Shown here: one piece after another, positions 32,801 to 45,399 of the stretch
Layout: every line of letters begins with the position of its first letter
How positions within the stretch are numbered: position 1 is the first letter of the stretch
Translations under genes and position numbers: made by a program
The notes under the pieces: model-generated
The model's database searches: none
Seen by the model: only the letters and a program-made list of their open reading frames with translations
What the model was told of the DNA's origin: nothing
DNA from: Marchantia polymorpha subsp. ruderalis
Taxonomy: Eukaryota > Streptophyta > Marchantiopsida > Marchantiales > Marchantiaceae
DNA: 64,000 nt
Assembly: GCA_037833965.1 (NCBI GenBank)
Contig: AP031352.1
Location: forward strand, 29,080,501-29,144,500
Direction of reading: 5' to 3'

Positions 32801-35272
32801 CGCTCCTGCGGTCGTCCGCGCTTCTTCTCGCCTCTCTGGCGACGCACTTCCTATCTCCGTTGCAATTGTCGCCGTGTCTGCACTGTCAGCTGGTAACACC
32901 AGTCTGCGTGCCTTCTGCTTCGGCCGGCTGTATGGCTCGCACAGCGGCCGCGGTCGAATGGGAGCAGAGGGTTCTTGATGCTGCTCCTCTTCGGACTCTT
33001 CCCTCCATCGCCGCTTCCGCGGCACTCGCGCTGCAGGAGTGTGCCGCCCTTCGTCCCTCCGTCTTGATGGGGTAGAAGTCGGGGACTCCTCTGCGTCAGT
33101 GTCGACCTCGTTCTCCCGCACATACTTCCCGGGATGGTCGATGGACAATGGCGGAAAATGTTCAAGCTCCGCCGCTGTCAAACAATTCCGCTGTCGATAA
33201 AAATTGATGAGGAAAGGAGAAAGATGGTTTAGAGTTCCCCCCTTCTCCTCAAACGCGTGCTGTCGCATCACCCTGTGCAGGATGCTCGCCCAGTGAATTG
33301 GAGTTCCCTCGATGACGCACTCCACAAAAGAGACCTGCCACAATGTGATGTAGCAGGCGCGGTGCGGCTGCAGTAATTGCATCAGCGCCGCGGACAAAGT
33401 CCGGCGAAATCGATCCTTGTAATCACGGGTCCTGTACCCATTCTTGGTAGACCTCCCGGTCTTGAACAGCTCCACAAATTGCGCCTCTTCTTGCTTGGTC
33501 ACCTTGATGCTCTCACTGTCGAAAAGGAGATGCCCTGGCATGCCAGCACATCTTCCCAACGCCTGCGCCCAATCTTGGACTGTCCACCGGTCAACATGCG
33601 GACGCAATCCGCGCGAGGGTGGTCCCTGTGGCTCTAGCCACTCGCGCACCATATTCGCGCAGATGTAATTCCATCCCCATAGCAAGAAATCGAGCTTTCT
33701 TGCCATCAAGCGCTCTTCGAAAGCGCGCAGCCCGTTCTGCGGCAGGCGAAGTGGCACCATCCGCAATCTGCTCGGTCTCGTCATTGCGTTCCTGGGGTTC
33801 GCTCGCCCGCTCATTCTACTTCCGCACTGTCCGCGTTTCTTTCTCTCTCGGCAAACTCTAATCGCTCTCAATTCCAAATCACGCGCACTCACTTCTCCCT
33901 CAATCAACAAGAAATCTCCTGTGCGACGACGACGAGAATGGTCCGCAGCCAGCAGATGGATGCGCGCAGCGCGCACAAGAGATTGGAATCGCGAATTCAA
34001 GAATGGGACGCTCTCCGCCGCCCGGTCGAAGGTCATGGTCGTCTCTTGGTCGTGACGAACGTCTCACTTGATGGCCGCGCCGGCTGTACGCTGGAACGGT
34101 CTTCGCTCTCACGCGCGGCTTCACGCTCCGCCGTCGTCGATTAAACTCTCACGCTCGAATTGGCGGATTTGAACTCCGCGAGCGTGTCACCCTGCGGACA
34201 TGGGGGCGTAGCGCCGAAGGCGAGTTTTCCGCCTTGCGCGGTACACTTGTTCGTACCGCCCTTCGGCCAATCTCCTTCTGCCTTGACGCGTGCGTCCGCA
34301 TGTCGGACAAAAATTCAACTCCTGCCTGTGCGCAGGCGGAAGCCTCGGTGGATCCTCCGCCGGTGCGGAACTCCATCCTCCTGTGCACAGGCGTTCGCCT
34401 GTGCGCAGGCGAATTTCGTCCGCGGCGCTGCGCTGGCGCGGAAGGCGTTGACCGTGGTCAGCCGTCTCCGTCCAGTCTGTCCGTTCCTTGTCTCTCCGTT
34501 GGCGCTTCCGCCGCCGCAACTCCGTCCGTCCAAGAGCGCATCCACCCGTGCCGTCCGCACGGTCCGTACCGATGGGATTACTCTGGCGGCCGTACGTGGC
34601 GCTGCGCTGGCGCGGAAGGCGCCGTACACTTTCTACCTCACAAGGCGCATTTCTAGGACCCAAGGCGGATTTTCCGCCGACGCCGAAGTGCCTGTGCGCA
34701 GGCGAACGCCTGTGCGTAGGCGGACTTCGCGCCTTCCCTAACCCTACTTCGCCTGTGCACAGGCGAACGCCTTCGTCTGCGCATAGGACAAAACTTGAAT
34801 CCCCCTTCCGCGTAGGCGGAATTCGCGCCGGTGGCGAACTCCTTCCGCCGTAGGCGACCGCCTCCGTTTCTTCCAGTAGCGATAACTCCCTAAGTCCTCG
34901 TCCGTTCCAAGCGTTCTTGGGCTCGTTAGAATCAGCGCGTCGAGCTCTTTCCAACGGGACCCTAACTTGGTCAAGGCGCCCGAGGGTTTACCTAATTACG
35001 GGGGGTTTCCCTACAGCCGCGGACGCAACCTCCGAAGGCGGATTTTGCGCCTTGCGCCGTAGAGATCCTAACTGCGGAGCTCGCAGGGAGGGTGGTGCCT
35101 GTGCGTGCTGCGGCACCCCAAATCCCAGATTCTACAAGATCCCTCGAGAATCCCCGCGATCTTCCGGATTCACTCTGTTTTGATGTACCGAAGGCTATTT
35201 ACAATGCTGCCAGGGTACAGTTTTCCAAAAATGTTTTAATTTCCTCAAAATTGCCAAAAGTGGGGTACCACA
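29872..35272 (-). mobile_element. 5' LTR of the family A element
   Basis: This is the same length as the 3' LTR (5401 bases), with about five substitutions between them. The TATAAAA box is at 30841-30847, so transcription of the element would start about 0.9 kb before the internal region. The U3 ORF copy lies at 30884-33784. Confidence 0.95.
30884..33784 (-). CDS. U3-encoded coiled-coil protein, family A (5' LTR copy)
   Basis: It encodes 966 residues and differs from the 19687-22587 copy by a single residue (Ala for Val in the segment REEARTT-AGATCHAA). The domain layout is the same. Being upstream of the LTR TATA box at 30841-30847, this copy is not in the element's own transcript and would need another promoter. 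The 3' LTR copy would be in the transcript. Confidence 0.8.
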   Translation of the reverse strand: MTRPSRLRMVPLRLPQNGLRAFEERLMARKLDFLLWGWNYICANMVREWLEPQGPPSRGLRPHVDRWTVQDWAQALGRCAGMPGHLLFDSESIKVTKQEEAQFVELFKTGRSTKNGYRTRDYKDRFRRTLSAALMQLLQPHRACYITLWQVSFVECVIEGTPIHWASILHRVMRQHAFEEKGGTLNHLSPFLINFYRQRNCLTAAELEHFPPLSIDHPGKYVRENEVDTDAEESPTSTPSRRRDEGRHTPAARVPRKRRWREESEEEQHQEPSAPIRPRPLCEPYSRPKQKARRLVLPADSADTATIATEIGSASPERREEARTTAGATCHAATSSGERPPTGQGPPELPRAMRTDVPFAHRRTSADGRASADRRTQVDVDLRLRVGRSSPPVHRRSPVHRSPVHRSPVHRTPPHVPPVHRQESPPFQRRKGKEPAEEPPTRHRPSGPDPPAHHAPQFAPSAPGPSSRGDTSRERAEAAPSAESPPIDAPSAVGPIGQGTSGVRPPAMSPSAIDVRGATPAADKAPANAPAHGPGTAPTDRSREQQTEERSDCPRDDISMRDAQSNPAQPPSAQSPSATDVGDRENAVGNQPASDGDAARIHSPSALDILATSSEAAAVPSQAAHVEDVQPHSGQSPTQSMATEILHSDDDDGGSTEEMSGAEDTEEEEEEIVGAPAAALSEQVIPLLRYLDRKVDKYADPLQPGSYIELVRRRTRTKVHTSKLLARVDQELRDLKEKHECLWGQYKLNQKFYKHSEKMKDEKLGELTKEQVKVKEALDSEQVQNRILSEELVRQTRLLEQCQLARQADEELIRSLQSECGELRAQRAEAESQLVTIEEDRRKEADRTKVETARRVAHCLKGYAHWEVKAQEKLTLREFELRAAGLLSGDSRSRRKVAKKLEAFLSKAQDTMSALEGEVSAALQRLGLRSRAEEWQGRELVRGSRPRRRRSTGSAECSVAWFRAGV

Positions 35273-35585
35273 CCGGCCTGGTCCGATTTGCAATCGGCGA
35301 ATCTGGCCGACTCTCAGTTGACCGACTAGCAGTTGTCCGAGTGGCAGTCGGATCCACCCTGCGCGTCTTTACTCCACTTGGCCTGCTTGCTGGAGGCGTT
35401 TTCTCAGAAGCGCCTTCTGCCGAAGACGACCCTCTGAGAGTTGTTGGCTCTTCAGCCAAACTCCCTTCTGCTTCCGGCCTGCTGTCCGACTCAACGCGCT
35501 GCTCTTGCCGACTTGCAGTTGGCCGTCCTTCAGTCGCCCGACTCGCAGTCGGCCGACTGTCTTCTTCTGAAGGCATCCGCGCCTT

Positions 35586-36593
35586 CTACGCAGAGGGGTT
35601 CACCGACCTCCCCAAAATCTGCGCGATTATCTCCTCCTGCGTGGGCAGTATACTCAGCCGGACTGGAGTACGCCCGGTCTCCTCACTACTAGTTGGCAAC
35701 ACCATCTTGCGTGCCCTCTGTTTCGGCCGGCTGTGAAGCTCGTGGGTTGGCCAACTCCGAGTCGGCGCAGCGGGAGCTTCCGGCTGCCTGTCTTCAGGTC
35801 TCTCATCCCATTTACGCTTCCGCGGTGCGCGCTCACTTCGACGCTCTTCTGTTGCTCTTGCCGGAGCCAGAGCTGGAGCTGGACTGGCAGGTGCTTCGTC
35901 CGGATCTGTGTCCACTTCAGCCTCCCGTAAGTATCTACCCGGATTACTTCGTGTCAGTAGCGGAAACCGTGTCCGCTCTGAAGCTGTCAAACATCCCATC
36001 GCTCGATAAAACACGATCAGGTAAGGCGAAAGATGATTGAGGGTCCCTCCTCTCTCTTCTTGCGCATGTTGGCGCGTCACCTTCCACAGGAGCCGTGCCC
36101 AATGAACCGGAGCTCCTGACAACACTAGCTCCACAAATCCCACTTGCCAACCATGCATGTAGGCGGTCTTGGTCAGCTGCAATATCTGAAGCAATGCAGT
36201 CGCGACATATCTCCGCAATCGATCTTTGTAATCCCGCGTCCGGAAACCGTTCTTGGGATGCTTGCCAACTTTGAAAAGATCATTGTAGGAGACTTCTTCC
36301 TCCTTCGACACCTTCACGCTCTCGGCCTCGAAGAGGAGATACCCTTCCTCGCCTGCACACCTTCCTAACACCTGCGCCCAATGACTAATGTCCCACCTCT
36401 CGGGCTGTGGGCGGAATCTGCGCGAGGGCTGGTGTTTCTCCTGCAAATACTCGCGCACCATCTCCGGACACGTCCAATTCCATCCCCACAGGAGGAAATC
36501 AAGCTTCAACCTTGTCAACACATCTTGGAATGCGCGCAGACCGATCTGCGGCACTCTGAGTGGAGACACTCGCAGCTGGGGGACCTTCGACAT
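35586..36593 (-). pseudogene. N-terminal part of the U3 ORF in the family B solo LTR
   Basis: From the ATG at 36593 (MSKVPQLRVSPLRVPQ) the minus-strand frame encodes the conserved N-terminal domain (LKLDFLLWGWNWTCPEMVREY, GAPVHWARLLWKVTRQHAQE, NHLSPYLIVFYR) and the start of the Pro/Arg-rich part. It diverges from the family B ORFs at 48469 and 58808 and is broken by the family A insertion and other decay. It is a fossil. Confidence 0.85.
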
Positions 36594-38016
36594 CTTTCTT
36601 GCTTTTCCTGCACACACACAGACGTTCTTCCCTTCCGCTCGATCTCTCACAATCGCCGCTGCGCGTCGGCCGCTCAGACACTGACTGAAATTGCTCTCTC
36701 TTCTCTTGCGCGCTCAATTTCGCTGCTCGCAAACTCTCTGCAAGGTCCGTCAAGATCCTGGCGCAACTCGTTTCCGCACTCTCTCTTCTCACTGCAGGTC
36801 TCTCCGCCCTTGCGCTTAATCTCTGAAGCTTGAAAACTCACAATCAAGAATGAGAGAATGAGACTGGAGAGCAGACTTTTCCTCTCCAAATTCAAGATCG
36901 CCCAACGCTCTCACTGGGTACAATCAAACTTGATTACGCAGCCGGCTATACGGCCTAACGGTTCTCCCTCGCATGCTCGAATTCACGACTCCGCACTGCG
37001 CGCATTCTCATGCGTGAACGTTGAATTCTCCCGCCGCCATCGTCCTCCGGCTCTGAGTTCGCCATCGCCGAGGGCTTCCGGACTCGAGTTCGCCGCAGTG
37101 GAGCGTATTGCTTCGACTGTGTTGTCTTTTTCCAACCTGCCCATCGCCGGAGGCGTATCGCCGCTGGCGTATTCCTTCTCCGTCGGCGCCTCGCTGGAGC
37201 CGCACATCAAGTCGGCGCACATTACGCCGGCGCGTATTCGTACCACTTGTTTTGTCCGTTCTGCCCCGCATATCGCCGACGACGCATATCCCGCCGGCGC
37301 GAATTATGCCAGCGCACCCGCCTGTCCGCGCCACGTTGGAGGCGTACATCAGGCCGGCGCTTCTCTTCCGCTGCGCGGCCGCCAAGGCGCTTCCGCCTCT
37401 GAGTTGATCTCCTCTTATGAGCGCGTGGTTCGGCCGAAGGCGCATCGCCGAAGGCGTACGGGAGTCCTTTCCGACGGTGAACCCTAGCGCGAACAGCGCA
37501 TGTCCGGATGCAAGTTTTCCAACGCTCATAACTTCTTCGTCCCTGATCCATCTCCGGCGCTCTTGGGCTCGTTAGAACGAGCGTCCCGAGCTCTTTCCAA
37601 TGAAACCTCAACCAACTAGAACTACCGTGAATCCTGATCGTTATGAAGGTTTCTCTCCCGCGCCAACGGCGCATCGCCGAAGGCGCACTCATGGTCGGAA
37701 GCCTTCAGAGGTCCTTGCCGGCTTCTGACGTCTTCAGCGACATCTCCTCCGGAGGTGTCTGTGCCGGAAGCGTACCTTCTCTAAGCGCTGGAAGCGCGTG
37801 GGTAGAGACAGCTCAGCAAAGGAGATCTTGCCGAAGGCGCCGAAGGAGTTTGGCGCTGGTACGTCCAACTCCGCGATTCTTCGTGATCTCGTGACGATCT
37901 CCTCAATCCACTCTATTTAACGTACCATTTCCTAACTACAGACACTGCTTCGGTACTTCTTTTCTAAAATTGTTTAAATTCTGCAAAAAAAACAAAAAGT
38001 GTGTTACCACATGATA

Positions 38017-39840
38017 ACAAAACATATATGTGATATGTAAAATATTTGATTGCCAAAAGTCCAACATCCACTGGAAATTTGAGTATAAAAGATCAATAAC
38101 AAACTTAAAATGAATTGAATATTATTTACAAGTCACAACAATATATTATCAATTGAATACCATTGAATTACAGTTGAATGTTATTGAATTACAAAATAAT
38201 TATTTCATACACAATCTTTAGAAATTACTCCTTGATTTTATCAAATTAAATAATTTGTTGCTCAATTTGATTATATCACCCAAAATTATTCATGATTCAT
38301 ATGCAGTTAATCACTAGTTACTATATTTTCAGGTAATTGCATAATAGCAATTTGATAATTTTTAATTTTTACAGTCAGTAAGATCCAGAATGAAGATCTC
38401 ATTTAATTTTATAAAGTATACCTGAGTAGCGATTCATTGTAGATATAGGTTGAAGATTATGGGCTCTGACTAGCCAAACTTGAAACAACGAACCCTTGTA
38501 GTTAAGTTGTAAACAAGTTGGACTATGGATGTCGAACTACGTTGAAAAAGTGATGGTGACGATTAACCAAAGTCAATAAAAGAGAATGATAAATAAGCAA
38601 CTAGAGGAATCGTTTGGAGTTTTAAAAAGCATTGAATACAGGATCTACTTAATTTGTATATCTACAATCCAACATTTAGGAGGCATATTGAAAATTTTCT
38701 CTCCGCAATTTGATGTTTAAGTTTCTCTATTGAGAGGTATAAATAATGAGAGTGAGAGATTCATTGATCAAAATATGGATTATAGAACCTCCATATTTAG
38801 TCAAAGGATAAAGTGAAGGTTAATAATCTATCGAAGGCAACCAAGAAAGTGCAAAGTATTTCAACTTGTTTCTTGTGTTCAGTAAATTTTAATAAAAGCA
38901 TGAAAATGATCAATGATGCTCATTTGCATGGCTTCATAGTGTTCCAAGACACTTTTCTATATTTATTTCAATCACAAATCTAATGAGAATTTATGTTGGA
39001 TACGTGGTCAGATTGTAGATAATTCGGACTTCTCAATAAGAGAAATGAGGCTTGAAAAAACTGTAAGAGTGATAGATTCTGACGAAGCAATGATGCCAGG
39101 ATTGGATCAAGGTATCCACCTTGATACAAAAACAAAAAAACACTTGAATGTAAAGACAGAGACGTTGTGAATTATTCCACTTTCTTTGAAATTTGAAAAG
39201 GTTTAAATTAGAACAGCTGGATTGTAAGCCCGGAGTGTGAGAACAAAAGAGCTCGTGGAATGTTTGGGTCGATGAGCTGCGAATCATGTCACTCCGCCAT
39301 GTGAAGGTCAGGAATGCGATGCACGAGAGAATGTCAGTGTTAGCGTGCCGGCGATGGTGAGAGTCCGAACGCAGAGAGTCGCAGCAGCGAGTGGCCCGAA
39401 TGATTGCAGGCGGAGGCGCAAGCTCCCAGGTTTGAGAAAGGTCAACTTGCACCTGCAGATCTCAGCGCGAGCAATTGATTGGGGGCACATGATGGAGTGA
39501 CATGCACAATCGCTTGGCATTACTGTGCACGAGAACTGGTGACAACATTCGCAGAATGCTGGTCTTCAGCTTTCTGCTCTCTGTTGTCACCAGCCCGGAA
39601 CACTCACTGTTTCGTGGGCGATAAGGTTTCGATGATTTGGGTCTCGGACCGTGAGTGGAGGCTGGGCGGCCGGGCCATACCACGACTCCGATTCGACGAC
39701 GTCTTCCTCGTTCGATGTCAAAAGCAGGAGCCCAGTTTCGTCTCGATCGCAGCGCTGCTTGAGTTCCGAGGTTTGCGAGTAGGGTGGCGGCTGACTACAA
39801 ACCCTCTTCGCCTGCAATTGACGGCCATCGGAATCCATAC
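38017..39840. repeat. Right arm of the large inverted repeat, second part
   Basis: The reverse complement matches 4330-6060. The first 1.1 kb is AT-rich. From about 39230 it becomes GC-rich and matches one unit of the tandem repeat at 3960-4815. No convincing gene was found on either strand. Confidence 0.8.
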
Positions 39841-39850
39841 GCGGAGACAA

Positions 39851-42450
39851 GGAAGCAGGAACTCGTCAGATCCGGAGAGAGTCGCATGCGGTCCATTTCG
39901 TTAGCACACGGAGAATCTTGAAATGTCAAAGAATCTTGCGCATGTTTTTCGGTTTGGAGTCCCTACGACTCCAAACCAAATGCGAGCTGACCTCATGATT
40001 GCAGTGCACCTAGAAAAGTCCAGGCCATTGCAATAACTACGAGTCTGAATGCATGTATCTACCTGTCCTACTGGGTTGGCGGGACATAGGTTAGATGTTC
40101 TGGCGTGGAATGTGGTAATAGCCGGATTACAGCTTTTAGAACTCGTAAGGGATTTTTCGCGGGATAATTTTTTTTCCGTTTACTGAGTAAAACAGCAACA
40201 TATAAACTTTTCCGTTTAACAGTAAACGAAAAATTATTATAACATCGTTGAATCAAAAAATTGTTGCATTCACTGTAAGCGTCGAGAAAAATTTAGATTG
40301 ACAGATCCTTCAGGTAATGTATATAATAGATAGTGAAGCCCACATCTTGCAAATGCCAAATGTGGCTTGAGAGTCTTGCTGGTTATAGTGTTGTTGTCTT
40401 TCTTTTTTTTTTTTCTTTTCTTCAATTCAAGTTTTGTGGACAGCAGGACCTGATTCGGATAGATACAGCCAAATCCATGATCCATTAGGGTCAAATCATC
40501 ATTCTAAATTTTGGCCGGGGTTAGAATGAAGTGAGGCGTTTTGAGTGCCAATTCTGTTTGTTTGTTGATGTTTGTGTGATCTTCATGGTTTTGAGGATGA
40601 ACTGCAGAGATGTGTTCCAAGGAAAAAAAATTGGCTCCAAGGAAGTGACTCTTCGTGGTGGAGCTGGAAAACAAGAGATTACACACTTGCAGTGTGTTCT
40701 TTCTTGGCTGAACTTACATTAAATTACTGCGCGATGTATTTGTTTGTGTCTCCCCCTTTCTTTTCTTTCACAAGACGAGGGATCAGTTGCACTTTGGATA
40801 AGTGTGGTAGACTTTGTCTCCTTGAAGCCAGGTAGCTTTCCAGAAGCAGTTTATCCAGATTCACTACCATTTGACTTTGATGGTAGTTTACAATAATATC
40901 ATGTCGGTAGCAGAGGTAAAAAAGTTAATGGGGCTTTTGAATTAAAACACAAACACTTTTATTTCAAGTCTTACAATCTCTTACAGGCTGATTCAGTTTC
41001 TAAATTCAAAAACATTATCTTGTCACGGGTGATTGAAACAATTGGATATCAGCTATATTCCTTTAGTTTTCACTTATAGTTAGAAAGTACCACTCGCTAC
41101 AAGGTGATGTATTTGTCAATGGATCATCCGATTGTGGTCCACAGTAGAAATGAGGCATCTCTCTATGGCCATCATTTTGAATGAACTAAACCACGTTTTC
41201 ATCAGGTATTCACGTATTACTGCCATTTTGTCTCAATCCACCCGTGACAAGATAATCTTTTCAAATTAAGAAACTGAATCAGCTTGTAAGAGATTGTGAA
41301 ACTTGAAAAAAAATGGTTGTGTTTCAATTCATAAGCCCCGGTACATTTTTTACCTGTGCTGCCAACATGATTATGTTGTAAACTACCATCACAGTCAAAT
41401 GGTACTAAATCTGGTTACTTGCTTCTGGAAAGCTTCCTGGCTTTAAGGAGACAAAGTCCACCACATGCATCCAAACTGCAACCGATCCCTCGTCTTGTGA
41501 AAGAAAAGAAAGGGGGAGACACAAACTAATACATTGCGCAGTAATTTAATGTAAGTTCAGCCAAGAGAGAACACACTGCAAGTGTGTAATCTCTTGTTTC
41601 CCAGCTCCGCCACGAGGAGTCACTTCCTTGGAGCCAATTTTTTTTTCCTTGGAGCACGTTTTTCAAGTCCATCATACTTCCACATCTCTGCAGTTCATCC
41701 TGAAAACCATGAAGATCATACAAAAATAAACAAACAAACATAGTTGGCACTCAAAACGCCTCACTTCATTCTAACCCCGACCAAAAATTAGAATGATGAT
41801 TTGACCCTAATAGATCTTACGCAAGGAACCTCAGGATGGATTTGGCCGTATCCATTCGAATCTGGTCCTGCTGTCCATATAGCTGAAAAAAACAAAAAAA
41901 ACTATAACTATAACCAGCAAGACTCTTTAGCCTCATCTGGCATTTGCAAGATGTAGGCTTCACTATCTATTATATACATTACCTGAATGATCTATCGATC
42001 TAAATTTTTTTTCTCGACGCGTACAGTGAATGCAACGATCCTTTCGATTCAACGATGTTATAATATTTTTCCGTTTATTGACAAACGGAAAAGTTTATAT
42101 CTTCCTGTTTTACTCACTAAACGGAAAGAAAATTATCGCGTTGAATACCTCACGAGTTCAAAAACCTTTAATCCGGCTATTACCACAATCCACGCCAGAA
42201 CATCCAACCTATATCCCGCCATCCCATTAGGACAGGTCGATGCATGCATTCAGACTTGTAGTTCTTGCAATGGCCCGGACTTTTGTGGGTGCAATGCAAT
42301 CATGACGTCAGCTCGCATTCGGTTTGGAGTCGTAGGAACTCCAAACCAAAAACACATGCGCAAGATTCTTTGACATTTCAAGATTCTCCGTGTGTGCTAA
42401 CGAAATCAACCACATGCGACTCTCTCCGGATCTAACGAGTTCCTGCTTCC
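39851..42450. repeat. 2.6-kb palindrome (foldback-type element)
   Basis: Arms of about 1.18-1.2 kb (39851 to about 41025, and about 41245 to 42450) are inverted copies of each other with moderate divergence, around a spacer of about 220 bases. Both outer ends read GGAAGCAGGAACTCGT inward. Each arm holds an 11-bp or 10-bp hairpin (39951-39977, 42321-42347). No transposase ORF is seen. It resembles a Foldback or long-TIR non-autonomous DNA element, but I could not identify a target duplication. A decayed relative lies at 2480-3600. Confidence 0.75.
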
Positions 42451-43507
42451 ATTTCAGTAAGTTCCAAGGTTGGACCCTTTGTCTATGACGGTATTCAATT
42501 GTGTATAAAACTCATTCAACTGATCAGATTTTTTGAGTTGTGAATCCCGTTGTTAATTGTTCTCTCTTGCATGGTGTGTAAGTCTAAGAGATTCAGTGCA
42601 GATGTTTTGTGTTCAATGATCTATTCAAACCTGAATCTCGAATGAGTAAGAGTGTCTGGAAGAAAATGAGTGACTGAGGTTCACTTGGACTAGACTAGTG
42701 ACAATGATGTTATTTGAACTGAGACCTACACCTGGACTACAAACGCAGAAGTGTGGGACGTTTTGGCTCACACAACCCTACCTATGTTGGATTGGTTTCC
42801 TTCAATTGACTCCCTCTCGCGAGTGAGCACATGGTTCACCTTATAGGTCATTAAAGTGATTACAACTAACGTCAAATCTTCGCGATACAGAAGAATATGG
42901 CAGTTCGTTGTTACTTTGAAAACATTGTTAATTTTTCATTTTTGTGTCCGTATAATAACATTATATCTCTGTACTAAAAATAAAAATCACTGATTATTTC
43001 TTGGGTCTAAAGAATTGTAATTATGATTAAAAATATATTATCTAAAATTTATTCATTCTATACGAATCATAATCCACACAAGTCAAATCTGTGCGAAAGC
43101 TCTGGGTTACTGCAGGTCAGTGGGCTTTCTCCACATTTCAAGGTCTCGTTATATGAAATTCTTAGACCAAAGGATCTTCACTGCCACGCATTTGGGAAGA
43201 TGTATGGACTTCAACTTCATTGGAGCAATTTTATTGTTATATAAAACGGCTGAGATACATACTGGCAACGTAATCAATAAACATCTGTCACCAAAGTGCG
43301 AAAGCTTGCGCTCAAGTTAACCTTATGTCTTATGAAGTGATGTGCATCATAAAAGAATATGATTCAATCGAGATCGAGAAGCTGCAAAGGTGCTACGGAC
43401 TGCTCTCATTGCAAGCCTGTTCTCTTGGACAGAATGCACGAGGTGAGGTGCAGCACCCTTCAGGTTGCAGTGAGTTCAGTGTTCTCTACGTCTGTTTTCT
43501 ACAGATT
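42451..43507. other. Intergenic DNA and 3' flank of the peroxidase gene
   Basis: No gene was recognised. On the minus strand an AATAAA-type string at 43230-43235 lies about 275 bases after the peroxidase stop and may be its polyadenylation signal. Confidence 0.4.
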
Positions 43508-45004
<1,497 letters not shown>

Positions 45005-45379
45005 TTTTTTCATATCACTTGTTCCGATAACCAAAAAAGTTGCAGTGTTTTTGCGACCAGCCAAAGGTAGCTAAATCGTCACAGACGATCACAGCTACCT
45101 CCCTGCACAGAGCCATGGTATCAATACTTGTGAATACAATGCACCGACAGTTCGAACTGCGATAGCTTTCATAATTTCTTGAGAGATTCGACTGAATTTT
45201 GAAGCTCTATGGACAAAGTTCAACCCATAAAATGAAATGGTGAAAAAGAGAACTAGACTGATAAATCAACCCCCAACAAAACAAGCAACAAAACGTCATA
45301 AGATTTGAGCTTACGTGCAAAGGTCGAATGAAGCTCTCAGTTGAGAGCCTGAGTTGTGAGCCCGAGTTCTTGGGCTGTC

Positions 45380-45387
45380 TTTTTATA
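45380..45387 (-). promoter_or_regulatory. Candidate TATA box of the peroxidase gene
   Basis: TATAAAAA on the minus strand lies about 375 bases upstream of the ATG at 45004, implying a leader of roughly 340 bases. A GTAAGC string near 45311 could be the donor of an intron in the leader, which would shorten it. This is inferred from position only. Confidence 0.5.
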
Positions 45388-45399
45388 CTCCTGCTTGTC

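Larger units (their letters stand above)
18675..35272 (-). mobile_element. Ty3/Gypsy family A element, near complete, 16.6 kb
   Basis: The element has two LTRs of 5401 bases, internal DNA of 5796 bases, and a target duplication CCGGC at 18670-18674 and 35273-35277. On the minus strand the order is 5' LTR, primer-binding site, gag with protease, leaky UAG, RT, RNase H, integrase, polypurine tract, 3' LTR. There is no chromodomain and the integrase ends NGWRLKKYHM, like Athila-type elements, so the Ogre/Tat/Athila side of Gypsy is likely. The two LTRs differ at only about five positions. With an assumed plant-like rate that means tens of thousands of years. It looks nearly whole, with about one break in pol. 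It inserted into the U3 ORF of the family B solo LTR. Confidence 0.95.
14022..38011 (-). mobile_element. Family B solo LTR, split by two later insertions
   Basis: The ends on the minus strand are TGTGGTAACAC (at 38011) and GGGTTATTACA (at 14022). The target duplication is TGATA at 14017-14021 and 38012-38016. Subtracting the insertions at 15093-17531 and 18675-35272 with their target repeats leaves about 4.94 kb, the length of the family B LTRs at 47516 and 57851. No internal region is present, so it is a solo LTR. It is more diverged from the other two family B LTRs than they are from each other, so it is older. Its U3 ORF is interrupted by the insertions, and it is a fossil. Confidence 0.93.
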
